DNA of 64,000 nucleotides from Limanda limanda (GCF_963576545.1 NC_083639.1:12354498-12418497); one strand, 5' to 3'; counted from the first letter of the stretch, positions 12,040 to 23,377 are shown. Made by a program: numbers and translations. The notes: generated by a model from the sequence alone, not told the origin.

Positions 12040-13105
12040 TCATGCAAACACATGCACACAAAGAGTTGGCAGGTAGTAGACGTTTGATTCTGCCTTGGTC
12101 TCACGGAAGCAGCAGCAGCAGTAGGACTAAGCAGAGAGAGTGGGTGGAACACAGCCTGGTTGGAGGATAGATGACAATTAGCTTGTGTGAGCTTTAAGAA
12201 GTATCCCGGACAATCTGATATGTGTTTTGACGTCGGTAAGTGTGAGAAAGACGAGACAAGGGAAAGCTTTCTGCAGCAGCTGAAGCACTGTCTCAGTAAC
12301 GCTGCTGTAAAAGGGAGGATTGGTGCTGAACGCCTTCACACGGGACAGAATCACAATCGACCCCGACTCCTAACCCATGCTCAGAGTGATGTTCTCATTA
12401 CAAATGTCTACGTCCAGTCCTGATACAAACCCGCCCCTTTACTTCATCCCTGCTGCACTGAACAACGACCATATATCTTCCTTATGAGATGATGACAGAT
12501 AGATTAATCTAGTGAGCTGGATCCCTCTGTCTGCGAGAGCATCCGTTAGATAATGAATTGCTGATGAATCACCTGAGAGATCTCACTCTGAGACACAGGA
12601 AAGTCATTTGGTTTAATGGCCGTGCATACCTGTGGTACAGTGAGCATTACCTGATCAATCGGAGATGCTGATCTGGGGCCAGTTTTGGTAATTTCCCTGT
12701 AGTTACGGCCTTCGATGCTCAAGCTGTATTTGCTTCTGTATCAGTCTGTGATTGCAAAACCAATACCAATGTTCCACATTTGAACAGTTAACAAATACTA
12801 TGACTAAGACTCCAGAGTGCATGGCAGAGGTGAACTGAAGGATTTAGGGTAAAAAGCCATTCCAGCTCCAGCGGCCACAACCACTCGTGCAAATTTCAAC
12901 CACAGTTGTAACTTTAGCCCCGCTCCCACTAGAAGGCGAGTTTAAAGCAAATGCAGAAATAAGTTAGGGATCATTAAAATGCTTTATCCATCCCAGCTGC
13001 TTGTGAATTCTGCATAAAGGGAGAGAAAGGCGAACAATAAAAAGGGAGAAATTGAAAGATGGGAAAGATATAACTCCTGACTGAATACATAATGAAGGCC
13101 ATGTT

Positions 13106-13110
<5 letters not shown>

Positions 13111-13157
<47 letters not shown>
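13111..13157. repeat. (AC)n microsatellite
   Basis: A pure AC array of about 23 units. Confidence 0.95.
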
Positions 13158-13162
<5 letters not shown>

Positions 13163-16085
13163 GCAGACAGGGGAGGTGCATACAGAGCAGCCACTGCCAC
13201 TTAAGAGTTGCACAGCTTTCATCTGTGTGGGTGGGAGATGCCTGATACCCTGGCAAAACGACAATAAAGCACTGCCTAAACGTTGGCTCTCCATTTAGCT
13301 AGCACTACTCTTTTTGGCTGCTGCTTTACGTCTTTTTTGGGCTTGATGACTCATCGAAGGGTCTTGTAAAAACAGTAAAACTCATGCAACTGACATCATA
13401 ATTTAATGTAATTAATCAGTGCTAATTCGCTCCGCTTGTTTTCACATTCGACCAAAGAGCTCGGTGATCGTAGCAGCCAAATGGCAGCGTGACATATACT
13501 GCAAGCGAGAGGAAGTGGCTTGAGAGCCATTATAGATGTGTACTGTACATCATGGAGGGAGTAAAATGCTGCGGGAAAAAGTGATGAACTTGAGCAGAAA
13601 TTAAAGAAGTCATGTTTTTCCCTATCTTCAATAGAGAAAAGGGTCATCCATTCATCCAGAGGGCTGTGATCATGGGCAACATTTTGGATTTTCCCCCACA
13701 GCTCCAGTTTGTGCAGCTCTCAGTTTTCAACAGCTTGCAGTGAGATGTGGATCTAATAGTCGTCTCAGGTAAAGTCAAGTGTAAGTTTTCTTTAATGAGA
13801 CAAATAATTCCAAAGAACGATTAGTTATCCAGTACATAAAGCAAATGTTTACACTGAAAAATGAATATAGAGCCAACCATTCCTGAATATTTGTACCAAG
13901 TAACAAGTCCCATGAAATATCCAATAATGTGTTATTCATCCGTCATTACTTTCCAACTTCCTGTGGAGCTGGCTCTCAGCTCCCAACCCATTTATTTCAA
14001 ATGGGGACATAAACCTTTTAAAGATTGTGAAAATGTAATAGTTTCGTTTAAAAAAACAGAAACAGTTAGAGCTGGGCACTGTAGGTATTATAAAATATTA
14101 CTATGATGAGGAGTATATAGAGTATTTGTTGGGGACTATTTTGTGTCGTGGATTAATTTTGGCATATTTGGAGTGATCGTGACCAGGATCCAGGTCATAT
14201 GCAAGGTAACAAAAACATGTCAGTGTTTCTCACTGATGTAGTTTCATAGTATTTGGACAATAATGAAGCCAATGGCTCTGGTTTTGAGCAACACTCAGAA
14301 GTTCTGTAACACAATAGATTATTGATTTATTTTCTTTTATCTGCCAATTTTGTTATAAAATACATTATTGTATCATGATACGATGAATTAGAGAGATATT
14401 CCGTTTAACTGAAACTGACGGAGGAACATGCTCCATCCGGCTGACTGAAGAAAGTGAACAGATAAAAAGGAACTGCTGGTACTGGCTGTCTGGAAGATTA
14501 AGAGCTCAGGTGATAAAAGCTGGAGAGAAGAGAGAGACAGAGAAGGGGAGGCGAGGCACGGCACCCCGCTGGTTAAAGGGTACGTTTATGCAACGTTTGG
14601 CCTGGATCCAAACCCTCGCGGCTGCTCGTAACTGCAGCGACGTGGCTCTGAGGGGCGCAGAGGAGGAGGAGGAGACAAGGAGCCTCACACCCCTCAAACA
14701 CATCCGATCCTGCTATCCCTGATCCCAGACCCCCATAATGCATATTGCATGAGGAACCAAACGTGCCCTCATCCTGTTCAACAAGCCTCACCATCACAAC
14801 TGACTTTTTCTTTTTATTCCAGCCATACTTCCATGTGATTAAGTGTGAATCAGAGCAGAATTTATTTACTTGTTATGACTTTTGGTGGAAACATGAACTC
14901 AGCTGCAAAGTGAACACAGGGTCAATAGATTGCCAATAAGAGGCCATTTGGCTCTGTCGAGCGGTGTTGACTTGCATCTAAGCGTGTGTGTGTGTTTCTG
15001 CATGCAAGAGTGTGAGAGAGAAAGCTAAATGTCAGACAGGCAGTTGGCAGGCCACACGAAAACAGACTCCTGTTTTTGAGGCAAGCTGACTCATGCCACC
15101 TTAAGCAAACAGGGAGCACAGACCAGAGCCTTGTCCTTGTGCATGTGAGCGTGTGCACATGCACTCACACGCAGACGCACACACACACACACATGCACAC
15201 ACAGATGCATAGGTAACAAGTCGCCATCTCACAGGTCTAAACAGCCTCTCTACTTTCTTCTACGTCTCTGTTTGACTTTGATACACACAGTTCTATCGAC
15301 TTCACCAGTGACCTCCTGCAGAACTGGAGCTCTGTGCTGCCAGTTGAAAAACACACTTTTTTGGGTCACACACAGAAACACAAGGTAAAAGTGTCTGTTG
15401 AAGTTAAACTAACCCACAAAGCATTGATTTCCACAGCCAGTGTACAGCAAAGAGAAGGAGACACAGGAGAGCGAGTGACAAAAGGATGAGCTGAAGACTT
15501 TCCCATACAACTATATCAAAAGTTTCTGTTTCTGAGGCAAGGTTAAGTTTTTTTACAATCGTTTTTAAGCACATATCAGTAGATTATCAGAACCAAACTG
15601 TACTTTAACATTGCATTGATACAAAAGATATTCAAGCACCACTTACCATGTTCACCTCCCTCAGTGCTCAACACCAACAATAATTCTGAATTAATACTGT
15701 GAATAGAAAAATGCAGCATTTTAACACACAAAAGAAACTCTGTGCATGAAATAAAACAGATTATTCGCAGAAAGTTTTTTTCCAGCCCTGTGAATGTATA
15801 CAGGGAAAATATAGATGTAGTTGATACTGAAGAGACTTTTTTTCCAGAACAGTCGAGGCCGACAGTCGACTTCTCATACACAATATATGTGCAATTCTTT
15901 GTAGAATGTTAAAAGAATTGTGCTTTTTTTGTTTATTGATTCCTATAAATATAAGTTACTACATAATTTTGCACTGTGAGAACAAACTGCAAAACACACT
16001 GAAGCCAACTGGAGAATACTGTTGAATTTGTGATTTGTTTCTTTATTATAAATTATAATTTATTATGATGTTATTTTAGTTTTTT

Positions 16086-16203
16086 CATCCATCCATCCAT
16101 TATCTATAACGTTTATATTTTGAAGGTTGTTGGGGGAGTTGACATTGGGCAAGAAGCAGGTACACATCGTGGATTTATTTACACTTTATGGTCAATTTAC
16201 CTT
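16086..16203 (+). repeat. Fragment of a fish CATCCATCCATCCATTATC-type repeat
   Basis: The sequence starts catccatccatccattatct, then holds 'tgacattgggcaagaagcag', 'gtacacatcgtgga' and 'ttatggtcaattta', in the order seen in a very common fish repeat that encodes nothing here. The copy is short and diverged, and its right boundary is approximate. Confidence 0.6.
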
Positions 16204-16802
16204 ACTAAGTCATGAATCCGACAATAATTGTCAGAGTCAAACCAACAGACCAAAGTTTTTCAACCTGTCTGGCTTGAAATAATTGCAGTTGCAGTTGTAA
16301 ATGTGTTTTTTTCTTTTCTTCTTCTAGTTCTTTGCACATTGAGGGAGAAAGTAGTTTCATAGGTTAGAGCATATTCTGTCTATCTCCCTTTTTGGTGAAA
16401 TATGTGGTCACAGTGTTTGGGAGTTTATTGTGAATTTCACACCAGAGCTGATGCGTGTGAAAACTCCTGAGAAAGGACATGGTTATTGACTCAAGTGTGA
16501 AAATTACTGTTAAAAAAGGTTAAATCAAGAAACACACATAGAGCCTGAATTAGGGGGTTGGTGGTCCTCTGGGAAGGGGGGCCTCGTCCTCTGGGAAGGG
16601 AGCCTCGTCCACACAGACACTTATTTCCTGTAGCCGGGACTATTGTCTGTGTTTGTCTGTGTCTGTAACTAAAAGAAGAGAGGGACACGGTCACGGCGTG
16701 GTGGCACGGTCAGATGGCAGAAATTCAGTTCACCTTGATGCAAGAAACACAGTGGTGAGTGTGAGAAGAGGTGGGGGGGTCAGGATACGGGCAACAGCGT
16801 GG
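16204..16802. other. Intergenic DNA, short local duplication
   Basis: No gene is seen. A 20-bp phrase (ggcctcgtcctctgggaagg and variants) occurs as a small tandem duplication at about 16,563-16,610. Confidence 0.5.
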
Positions 16803-17310
16803 GTTGGGGACCCCAAGGGCTGGACTGGGAGAACAAAACGGCCCGGGCATTTTTTGGCTCAGACCGGCCCACATAATTAGCCGAGCACATCTGCCATTAA
16901 ATTGACGTAACTTATGTCTTCTAAATGTCTTAAAGTAGCTCATATTAAAAGTACTTAAGTATCAAAAGTATCTGGTGTCGAAATGTACTTAAGTATCAAA
17001 AGTACAAGAACTAAAATTAAAAATGCAAAGTGCTTTTTATAGTAGGTCTATACAGACACAAAACAACCCAAAATGTTTCTCCTCAAGATTTATCTCAACT
17101 GACTGAAAAATTACAACAACAATATGCATATAATGTATAATTTTACCAATTTTGAACCCTAGATGCTGAGGTTCAAATAGTAATGGACCAGTGCATCTGA
17201 ACTTCTAATTAACTATAAACAAGTGCCTCTTGTGTCTGCCCAAGAACATTAATAAACCACAGTATAACCACTATACTATAGGCACACAAAATGAGACACT
17301 ATCTCTTATC

Positions 17311-17364
17311 CTATTCTAGAGGAAGTAAAAGTCGTAACAAGATTTCTGAAGGTGAACCTGCGGA
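17311..17364 (+). pseudogene. 3'-terminal fragment of 18S rRNA gene inside the hAT element
   Basis: About 54 bases match the universally conserved 3' end of eukaryotic 18S rRNA: 'ctagaggaagtaaaagtcg' and 'taacaag' are intact, followed by a diverged 'atttctga' and an intact 'aggtgaacctgcgga'. This is the stretch used by standard ITS forward primers. Similarity stops just before the true 18S end, where a C run takes over. Upstream, only the ctat just before ctagagg still resembles 18S. It is a fragment, not a functional rRNA gene. Three substitutions and one inserted base relative to the consensus are visible. Confidence 0.85.
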
Positions 17365-17372
17365 GCGCTGCA

Positions 17373-17390
17373 CCCCCCCCCCCCCCCCCC
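17373..17390. repeat. Poly-C run
   Basis: About 18 consecutive C residues lie directly after the 18S fragment; a second run lies at 17,820-17,839 in the same element. Confidence 0.9.
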
Positions 17391-17574
17391 AACGGCAAAC
17401 ACGCCACCGGACCTGCACATCTCAGGAGGGAGGGGGCAGCGAGAGAGTGAGAGAGAGTGAGAGAGTGAGAGAGAGAGAGGGGGGTGCGCCGTGGGTAGAG
17501 GCGTGCGACGCCAACCTCCGCTGCTCAAGTAACGAGCCAGTTTGGAGAATGTATTGAAAATTGAAAATGCGCGC

Positions 17575-17779
17575 TCACATGTCTGCCTCCACTCGCTCAT
17601 CATTGTCGAGTCCTCCTCGCTCGTCTCCCGGCGCACCTGCTGCTGCTGGGCTGGTGAACCCGGCACCACATAGGTCCGTCAGTTTGGCACATTTAGCAGC
17701 CTCCACCTCCAGAGACTTCAGCTTTTTTTCCCGATGCTTCTCAGCGCCACCCGGGCGTTTTTTTACTCTTATTATCCAT
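17575..17779 (-). pseudogene. Broken N-terminal part of a hAT (ZMYM1-like) transposase
   Basis: On the - strand an ATG at 17,779 begins MDNKSKKTPGWR and stops. Immediately after, in another frame, the sequence continues AEKHREKKLKSLEVEAAKCA, then KLTDLCGAGF and an acidic tail until a stop at 17,575-17,577. A basic start followed by a Lys-rich helix and KCAKLTDLF-like residues resembles the N-terminus of ZMYM1-like hAT transposases from fish. This is a memory-based resemblance. The frame is disrupted and no catalytic region is present, so it cannot be active. Confidence 0.4.
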
Positions 17780-18146
17780 TAAGTTAAGTTTCTGTCTCAG
17801 CAGCAGCCAGTCCCGCGACCCCCCCCCCCCCCCCCCCCCGCCAATGCCATGAGGTCCCGCCCCCGGTTTGTGATGTGATTGACAGCACTGTCGGGGCTCT
17901 CTGAGCCTGTCAGCCCATGATTGACTGACAATGACAAACAATACACCAATAATATGTGTCGATGCTGGCAACACACTGCTAGCCCTCTGTAGCCAATTGG
18001 CCGGCCCAATTGGAGGGAATTTAGAGAGGAAGAAGAGAAAAAAAACAAAACAACAACATAGCGGACCAGACCGGCCCACATTGGGTCAACGGCCCACCGG
18101 GATTATGCCCGGTATGCCAGATGGCCAGTCCACCCCTGGTTGGGGT

Positions 18147-19250
18147 AATAGCCCAGAGACTGTTTGGATCATGACGCTCTCATTACCATGACAACCTCAA
18201 AGACCATTTCCTTTCAGCGCCTGTTGATCTTGTGTAGCTGCCCACCTGCTGTCGCACGTCCACCTCGAGGGAAAGGACGTCTTTCAAACATAGTCCATCA
18301 GAACAACCACAATCGCAAACACTGTTTTCAAAGGCAAGATCACAAACCTGTCATGTATGTTTTCATTCAACTGTGAAAAAGAAACTGGACAACAAACCGT
18401 TACTTTATTTCACTGCAGCAGTTTCCTGCGTGGCGTTTAAATAATGGCCTCCATTAGGGTCAGTTCATACAAATCATAAAAAAAATATTCCCTAGCATTT
18501 CTCTGGTGTGTTTAATGAAGTTAGCTACAATAATATGGATCATAAATTAGTAATAAATTAAGATAATCCTCATTGATCCCCTTCCTAGGGGCGGATCCAG
18601 AAGCAGAGTCCATCAGAAACACCACTGCATTTTTATTTTCTCATCCTTTTTGAAGAACACAATGTTCTTTAACAAGTAACCATTTTCATAATAAAATAAA
18701 TGATGTGTGGCCATGCTCAAAGCTATAGAGGTAACAGTAATTAAGGAACGACTCAAATGTGCATCTTACTGAATCAGGAACGGTGCATGGATATTTGATA
18801 TATAATTGTTCGCTTTGCGTAAATTGTGGCACGTTTAGAATTGTTTGAATCTACTACTAATTCCTCCATGAGGTCCACATTAGTGATGAAATGCCTCTGT
18901 GATGGATTCCTATGTATTTCAGACATTGGTCCCCCTCAGGATGCACTGTAATCACTTTGATAATGCCTTCACTTGAATTCTATTGTTATCATTAAGTCTA
19001 CATTTTATAAAATTAAAACAGATCTTTATGAATAGATTTTCGGGTTACAAAACATAAAGACCAGAAACACTTTACTGTGTACCAACACCTCCAAAGCTTC
19101 AGTAGGAAAAAATTTGAAAATATCGCTAAAACAAAAAACATAAAAAGAAGAAAAGAGCAAATAAATATTTGAAACAAAATACTTTTGGATAGATGTCAAT
19201 GTGTACATTTTGGGAGGATGCTTGAGATATTTTAATTTTGTTTATGACTG
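18147..19250. other. Intergenic DNA, nothing recognised
   Basis: AT-rich sequence without convincing exons. A phrase near 18,588-18,600 (aggggcggatccag) may be a scrap of a repeat. Confidence 0.5.
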
Positions 19251-19775
19251 TTGTGCAATAGGAGTAGACTTGACGTTGGCTAATTATTAATAATCATGAA
19301 ATATGATTATTAAAATAATAAAAATTATCTATCAAAAATAATTAAATTATTAATTGAAGATGATCAGTAATCAAATAACAATAAAACCACTAATGAGAAA
19401 ATAGGAATTATCAATTAGAAAGTACAAGCTATCAATTAACAATGATAAGGTTATCAACCAAGAATAATGAAAATAATTAGTCAAAACAATAAAATTATCA
19501 ATTTAAGAATAATACTATCTATATTAATAATTGAGAAAGGGGGGCACCACCCTGGTTTCCCAGGGACCAACGATGTCAAGCTATAATTATCAGTCTCATA
19601 ATGATAAATGTCAAATTAATAATGTCAATATTTTAATATTAACGATTACTTAATAAACAGTGAAGGCTTCTAAGTTCGAGCACAGGCGATCATAATCCAG
19701 CTGCAATCACATACATATGCACAAATAATCACAGACTACAGATACTTTAATTACAAAAGTATTTATTAAAAAGGG

Positions 19776-20160
19776 GAAATAAAGTTATAATGTTATTCAA
19801 TGATTTATCATTTTAACAAGCTCCAATATTTCAAAGGTAAACACAGTAGCAGCACTTATCACAATTCAGAAAATACATGGACAACCTGCGGTCTACCTAT
19901 GTATGTCTGTGTCTATGTGTGTGTGTGTCTGTGTCAAAGTGTCTCTCTGTGTGTGTGTGTGTCTATGTGTGTGTGTGTGAAATAAAGTTAGTGTTATTTA
20001 ATGATTCATCATCTTAACAAACTCCCATATTTCAAAGATAACAACAGCAGCTTATCACAATTTAGAACACGCATGTAACCTCTGGTCCATCTATGTGTCT
20101 CTGTGTGTGTGTATCTGTCTGTGTCTATCAATGTGTGTGTGTGTGTGTGTGTGCGTGTAT
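19776..20160. repeat. Imperfect tandem duplication, about 203-bp unit
   Basis: Both units begin gaaataaagtta (19,776 and 19,979) and continue through matching 'catatttcaaag' or 'caatatttcaaag', 'gcacttatcacaatt' or 'gcagcttatcacaattt', and 'ctatgt' phrases. Each ends in a TG-rich array. Units differ by substitutions and small indels. Confidence 0.8.
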
Positions 20161-20264
20161 GCGAGAGAGAGAGAAAAAGAAGGGGCGTGGCGATGACGCG
20201 TAGTGACATCACATCTAAGATGGAGGCCGATCATGATTCGTGGAATCAAGGCCTAAAAACTCTC

Positions 20265-20322
20265 AAAATGGCGGATTGACTACAAAACAAGATGGCGGAT
20301 TGACTACAAAACAAGATGGCGG
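20265..20322 (+). repeat. 24-bp tandem repeat with YY1-like ATGGCGG cores
   Basis: ATGGCGG recurs at 20,268, 20,292 and 20,316 with exactly 24-bp spacing; the unit is atggcggattgactacaaaa plus caag. AAGATGGCGG matches the core of the YY1 binding motif; binding itself is inference. Confidence 0.85.
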
Positions 20323-20591
20323 AGCCGTTATGAATTTAGAGCCAGAATAGGAGGAGAGAGGGAGAGAAGGCGTGGCAATAATAGACTCAAGATGGTGGTT
20401 TAACTTAACGTTATCCAAAATGGAGAATATGTTAATGACACCATGTGGCCGGAGCGCACACTGGTGGTCGTCACATGAATTACACAAAGGAAATTTTAGA
20501 CAAAGAGAATTCTTATCTCTGCTTGGCTTTGGGGGCCGAATGGTTTCCAGATGTGTTCAGCCTCTCTAAGCATAGATTTAACTATGTGACA

Positions 20592-20616
20592 TGACCTGTA
20601 TTATAAATACAGGTCA
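20592..20616. promoter_or_regulatory. 25-bp perfect palindrome centred on a TATA-like box
   Basis: Arms tgacctgtatt and aatacaggtca are exact reverse complements around a central ata, so the middle reads ttataaata, a TATA-box match. The arms also contain TGACCT and AGGTCA, nuclear-receptor half-sites in everted arrangement. A purine-rich run follows at 20,639-20,664. Confidence 0.6.
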
Positions 20617-21386
20617 GAAGTGTGTATAGGTCGGTTTAGAAGGAGAGAGAGAGAGAGAGAGAAAACATGTCAGGAGAGTTCAAAGAAGCTCTTAAAAATA
20701 CGCCTGAGATGAGTTAACAGGGATTCACCCCTCAGCCCTCAAGCGAGCGTTGTGGGCCGAGGTTCTGATCGGTGAAATCACTGCAGACTCACACAGACGT
20801 TAACAGTGCGGGCGGAGGCGCTTCTCGCGGCCCTATTTACTTGCAACACAAAACATTGCGATCAAACCGGAAACCGGAAGTAGCGGCTCGGAGTAGTGGC
20901 CGGCTAAAACAATGGAACACGGAAGTTCCATCAACAAAATACACTCAAGTATTAAATCAACACGCTACATATTAAAACTAACATCTGCCCAGACAACATA
21001 AGCCTCTTACTGTGACCGTGATTTCGTGGGTTGCATGCGACTTGGCGCGAATCCCCGGAGGTTCAGTGAATCGCTTGAAGTTTCTCAGGCGGGCTCTCGT
21101 GAGCACCGCAGCTGGGCCGGAGCCGATCCGTGGCGAGATGAGGTTTCGTCTTCTTCTGCAGCAGCGGAGATCGTGCTGCCTCACAGGGACGTTCGGCTGC
21201 TTGTAGCCGTTGTAGATCGTGTGGAGAAAGAATAAAGTAAAGTCCGTGTGGAAAAGGAAACAGTCTGAGATCGTCCAGCGAGCAATTTCCTGTTTGATCT
21301 TTCCAAGTTAAAACAGGAAAGGTCCTTTCCAAAATAAAAACGTCGACTAAGATAAATGAATGAAATGAATTGAAACAAACATCTTA

Positions 21387-21655
21387 TTGCCTCCTTAAGC
21401 AACGGGAACCTCTGGTCAGACCTGAGGAGGCCTAACTGGAACGTCAGTGCTGGAGTGAAAAAGAGCGGTTAAGAGAAAAGTAGTTCCCTCCTTAAGTTGC
21501 TGGAACCTCTGGACAGACCCGAAAGGGCCTGATGGGAACGTCAGCATCAGAGGAAAGAGAGAAAGAAGTTAGTTGCCTCCTTAAGTTGCTGGGTTAACTG
21601 GTGAGACCCTGGGGGGGGGTCCCGTTGTCACATCAGCATCGGAGTGAAGAGAGAG
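21387..21655 (+). repeat. Three tandem units of about 83-97 bp
   Basis: Units start at 21,387, 21,484 and 21,573 with tt(g/c)cctccttaag. They share 'ggaacctctgg.cagacc' (units 1 and 2), 'gaacgtcag' and an 'agtgaa..gag' or 'aggaaagagag' tail. The third unit is more diverged and contains a G run. Confidence 0.75.
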
Positions 21656-21950
21656 ATTTCTGTGATTCCAGGGGTTTTGTATCCCTGGGAGGAGGCCAGC
21701 CTCCTTGGAGGAGGGGTCAGGGGTCAGTGTGGCCTGCGGCCAATGGAAAGGTCAGAAATCAAGTCTCAGGGAGCGGCTTGCAGTGGGGTCCTTCACAGGA
21801 CCCAGGAAGTGATCTGCTGCCACATGGAGATAAGGGCCCATGCTGGATTTTTAAATGTAAGGGGTTACCCGAGCCTGGCCTAAGGTTTTACGACTCTTTG
21901 TTCTATGTCAGATCACTGGGCCTTGCCCAACATGACTAAATAACTCCAAA

Positions 21951-22700
21951 AACCTCACCGATGTAAATCTCAAAGCTATATCCTCGACAACATTCAAAGT
22001 TCCCAGTCGGGTCTGATCTGCCCAGGACACCACACTGATACTCTTTCAACACTGCTGTGATTGCATGTATCTCACAGGTCCTGCAACCGAGATGAACATC
22101 TGAACTCCTGACTTGATGAGTCACGAGCCTTTCTCCATTATCAGCCTAATGGAGGCTAGAAAGCCACCAGCAGCTATCTCTGTGTCAAATCTGTTACTGT
22201 GGCAGGTGGGAATGAGCCTGATCTCAGTTTGCCGGCCTTGCTCTACTTCTCCTCTGGACTGGGCCCTTACATTGGATGGTGTTGGCAGAGAGAGGGCCAG
22301 GAGGCGGCTCTGCAGACAGTTGGTAATGATGTCCTCTCACACCAAGCACCCGGCGGATAATGGCTGTGGCGAGGCCCGGCGTGATCGCCGTAACTGAGTC
22401 CAGGGTGCAATCGTCTGAGCGGACCTTGTCTGGTCATCTTGCTCTGATTCGGCACTACCTCGGATAAGTCGGCGAAGCGTGTAGCTCATTTCACACTGTG
22501 ATTCTTTTTCTCCTATCTAGATCTGCTAGCTGCCAGAGGAACACAATTAAGTATTTCTTCCAGATGAGAAGTGAGAGGATCGGATAACTTTGCTCTGTTT
22601 GCGATGGCAGTAGTTTAGTGTAGCTTCAAATCCGACTGAAACAAAAGCATTCACTGCGCCAACATATACATCCCTCTTATCACTCAGACAAAGCCAAAGG
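21951..22700. other. Intergenic DNA, nothing recognised
   Basis: Unique-looking sequence with only shadow open frames; no splice-supported exon and no clear repeat. Confidence 0.5.
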
Positions 22701-22704
22701 TTGG

Positions 22705-22945
22705 AATGGTGAATTGTTTGTTTTCATGTAGAGCTTTTCTAGACTTTACAGTACAGTTTGGTTGTTCAACCATTCACACGCACATTCATACAGTGTAGCT
22801 ATGTGCAGCACTTATACATCACTCATCAAGGGCAATTTGGGGTTCAGTAATTTGGCCAAGGACACTTCGGTATGCGGAATGGGGGAGACTGGGTTTGAAC
22901 CACAGACATTCTGGTTAGTGGACAACCCGCTCTACTTCCCTACCT
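22705..22945 (-). mobile_element. tRNA-like SINE copy, - strand
   Basis: Read on the - strand from 22,944 it begins ggtagggaagtagagcgggt (A-box-like), followed by cactaaccag and a B-box-like ggttcaaaccc (22,891-22,901 on the + strand), then 'cagtctcccccattccgcat', 'cgaagtgtccttgg', 'ctgaaccccaaattgcc' and 'gtgtgaatggttgaa'. The + strand copy at 25,354-25,590 has the same order of phrases, so they are one family. The tail end is approximate. Confidence 0.75.
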
Positions 22946-23377
22946 GAAACTCCATAGCTGACCTCGATTTCTACCTCTTAAACATTTTCTGAAAAGCTTC
23001 CTTTGCATGTAATAGGAGTTTGTAGGTATCCCTGCTGAAAAAATAAACTGGCCTGTGCCTTGGCTGATAATGGCTGCACGCCTGTCAGTGTTCTCCTTAT
23101 GAATTTCCTGCGTGCCCTGTGTGTGACAGTGAGGAGCAGAGCCGCAGTGTCAGCTGCTTCATGGATGAGGACATCATGAAGGCCCGAGAGCCATATAGCT
23201 CAATTACACAGCGCAGCTACTCCTGTACTACTAACGACAGATTGACTGGTGGGATGGAGATATTTAAAGGTGCACAGACACACACACGCAGACACACACA
23301 CACATACACCTTGCTCAGTGCATCAAGTCCTCAGATCAGCCTGACTGCCTTTACGTTGTCCTGTGTGTACATACGTT

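Larger units (their letters stand above)
7746..16085. other. Intergenic DNA, no gene recognised
   Basis: About 8.3 kb of AT-rich sequence. All open frames are short and most are driven by simple repeats. CA/TG arrays lie near 8897-8935, 9113-9180, 11,988-12,038, 13,111-13,157 and 15,170-15,195, and there is a G run at about 8957-8977. Around 14,070-14,400 a stretch with 'gagctgggcactgtagg' and 'tgtatcatgatacgatg' resembles a heavily worn fish repeat. No exon with convincing splice sites was found on either strand. Confidence 0.6.
16814..18138 (-). mobile_element. hAT-type DNA transposon remnant, about 1.3 kb
   Basis: The left end CAAGGGCTGGACTGG and the right end CCAGTCCACCCCTG form short inverted repeats of the CAGGGGTGGACTGG type known from hAT elements. 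Both ends also carry 'gaccggcccaca' in the same orientation as subterminal sequence. A candidate 8-bp target duplication is GTTGGGGA (16,803-16,810, three bases outside the left end) and GTTGGGGT (18,139-18,146). Inside, 'acttaagtatcaaaagta' occurs twice (about 16,950-17,006), there are two C runs and a GA-rich run, and a broken transposase start lies on the - strand. The element is far too short and disrupted to be autonomous. An embedded 18S rRNA piece is listed separately. Confidence 0.7.
19251..21950 (+). mobile_element. Composite repeat block, possible retroelement LTR and leader
   Basis: The block changes composition along its length. First comes an AT-rich part full of aattatt/tcaatta words (19,260-19,660). 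Next is an imperfect 203-bp tandem duplication (19,776-20,160), then three 24-bp units with an 'aagatggcgg' core (20,265-20,322). A TATA-like box follows in a palindrome (20,592-20,616), then a CpG-rich stretch (about 20,740-21,230) with CCGGAAGT motifs, an AATAAA at 21,231-21,236, and three tandem 'cctccttaag' units of about 90-97 bp (21,387-21,655). Promoter-like, then polyA signal, then leader-like order is what an LTR looks like. I see no gag, pol or env reading frame, no certain primer-binding site and no second LTR, so class and borders are unresolved. Confidence 0.4.

Noticed and set aside
17311..17364. Functional rRNA gene or rDNA unit
   Set aside because: Only the last part of 18S is present, with substitutions, and no ITS, 5.8S or 28S sequence follows.
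23119..23280. Short exon-like open stretch (MDEDIMKAREPYSSITQRSY)
   Set aside because: It looks more protein-like than its surroundings, but the acceptor is weak, the donor (aaag|gtgcac) is poor, no partner exon was found and I recognise no family.
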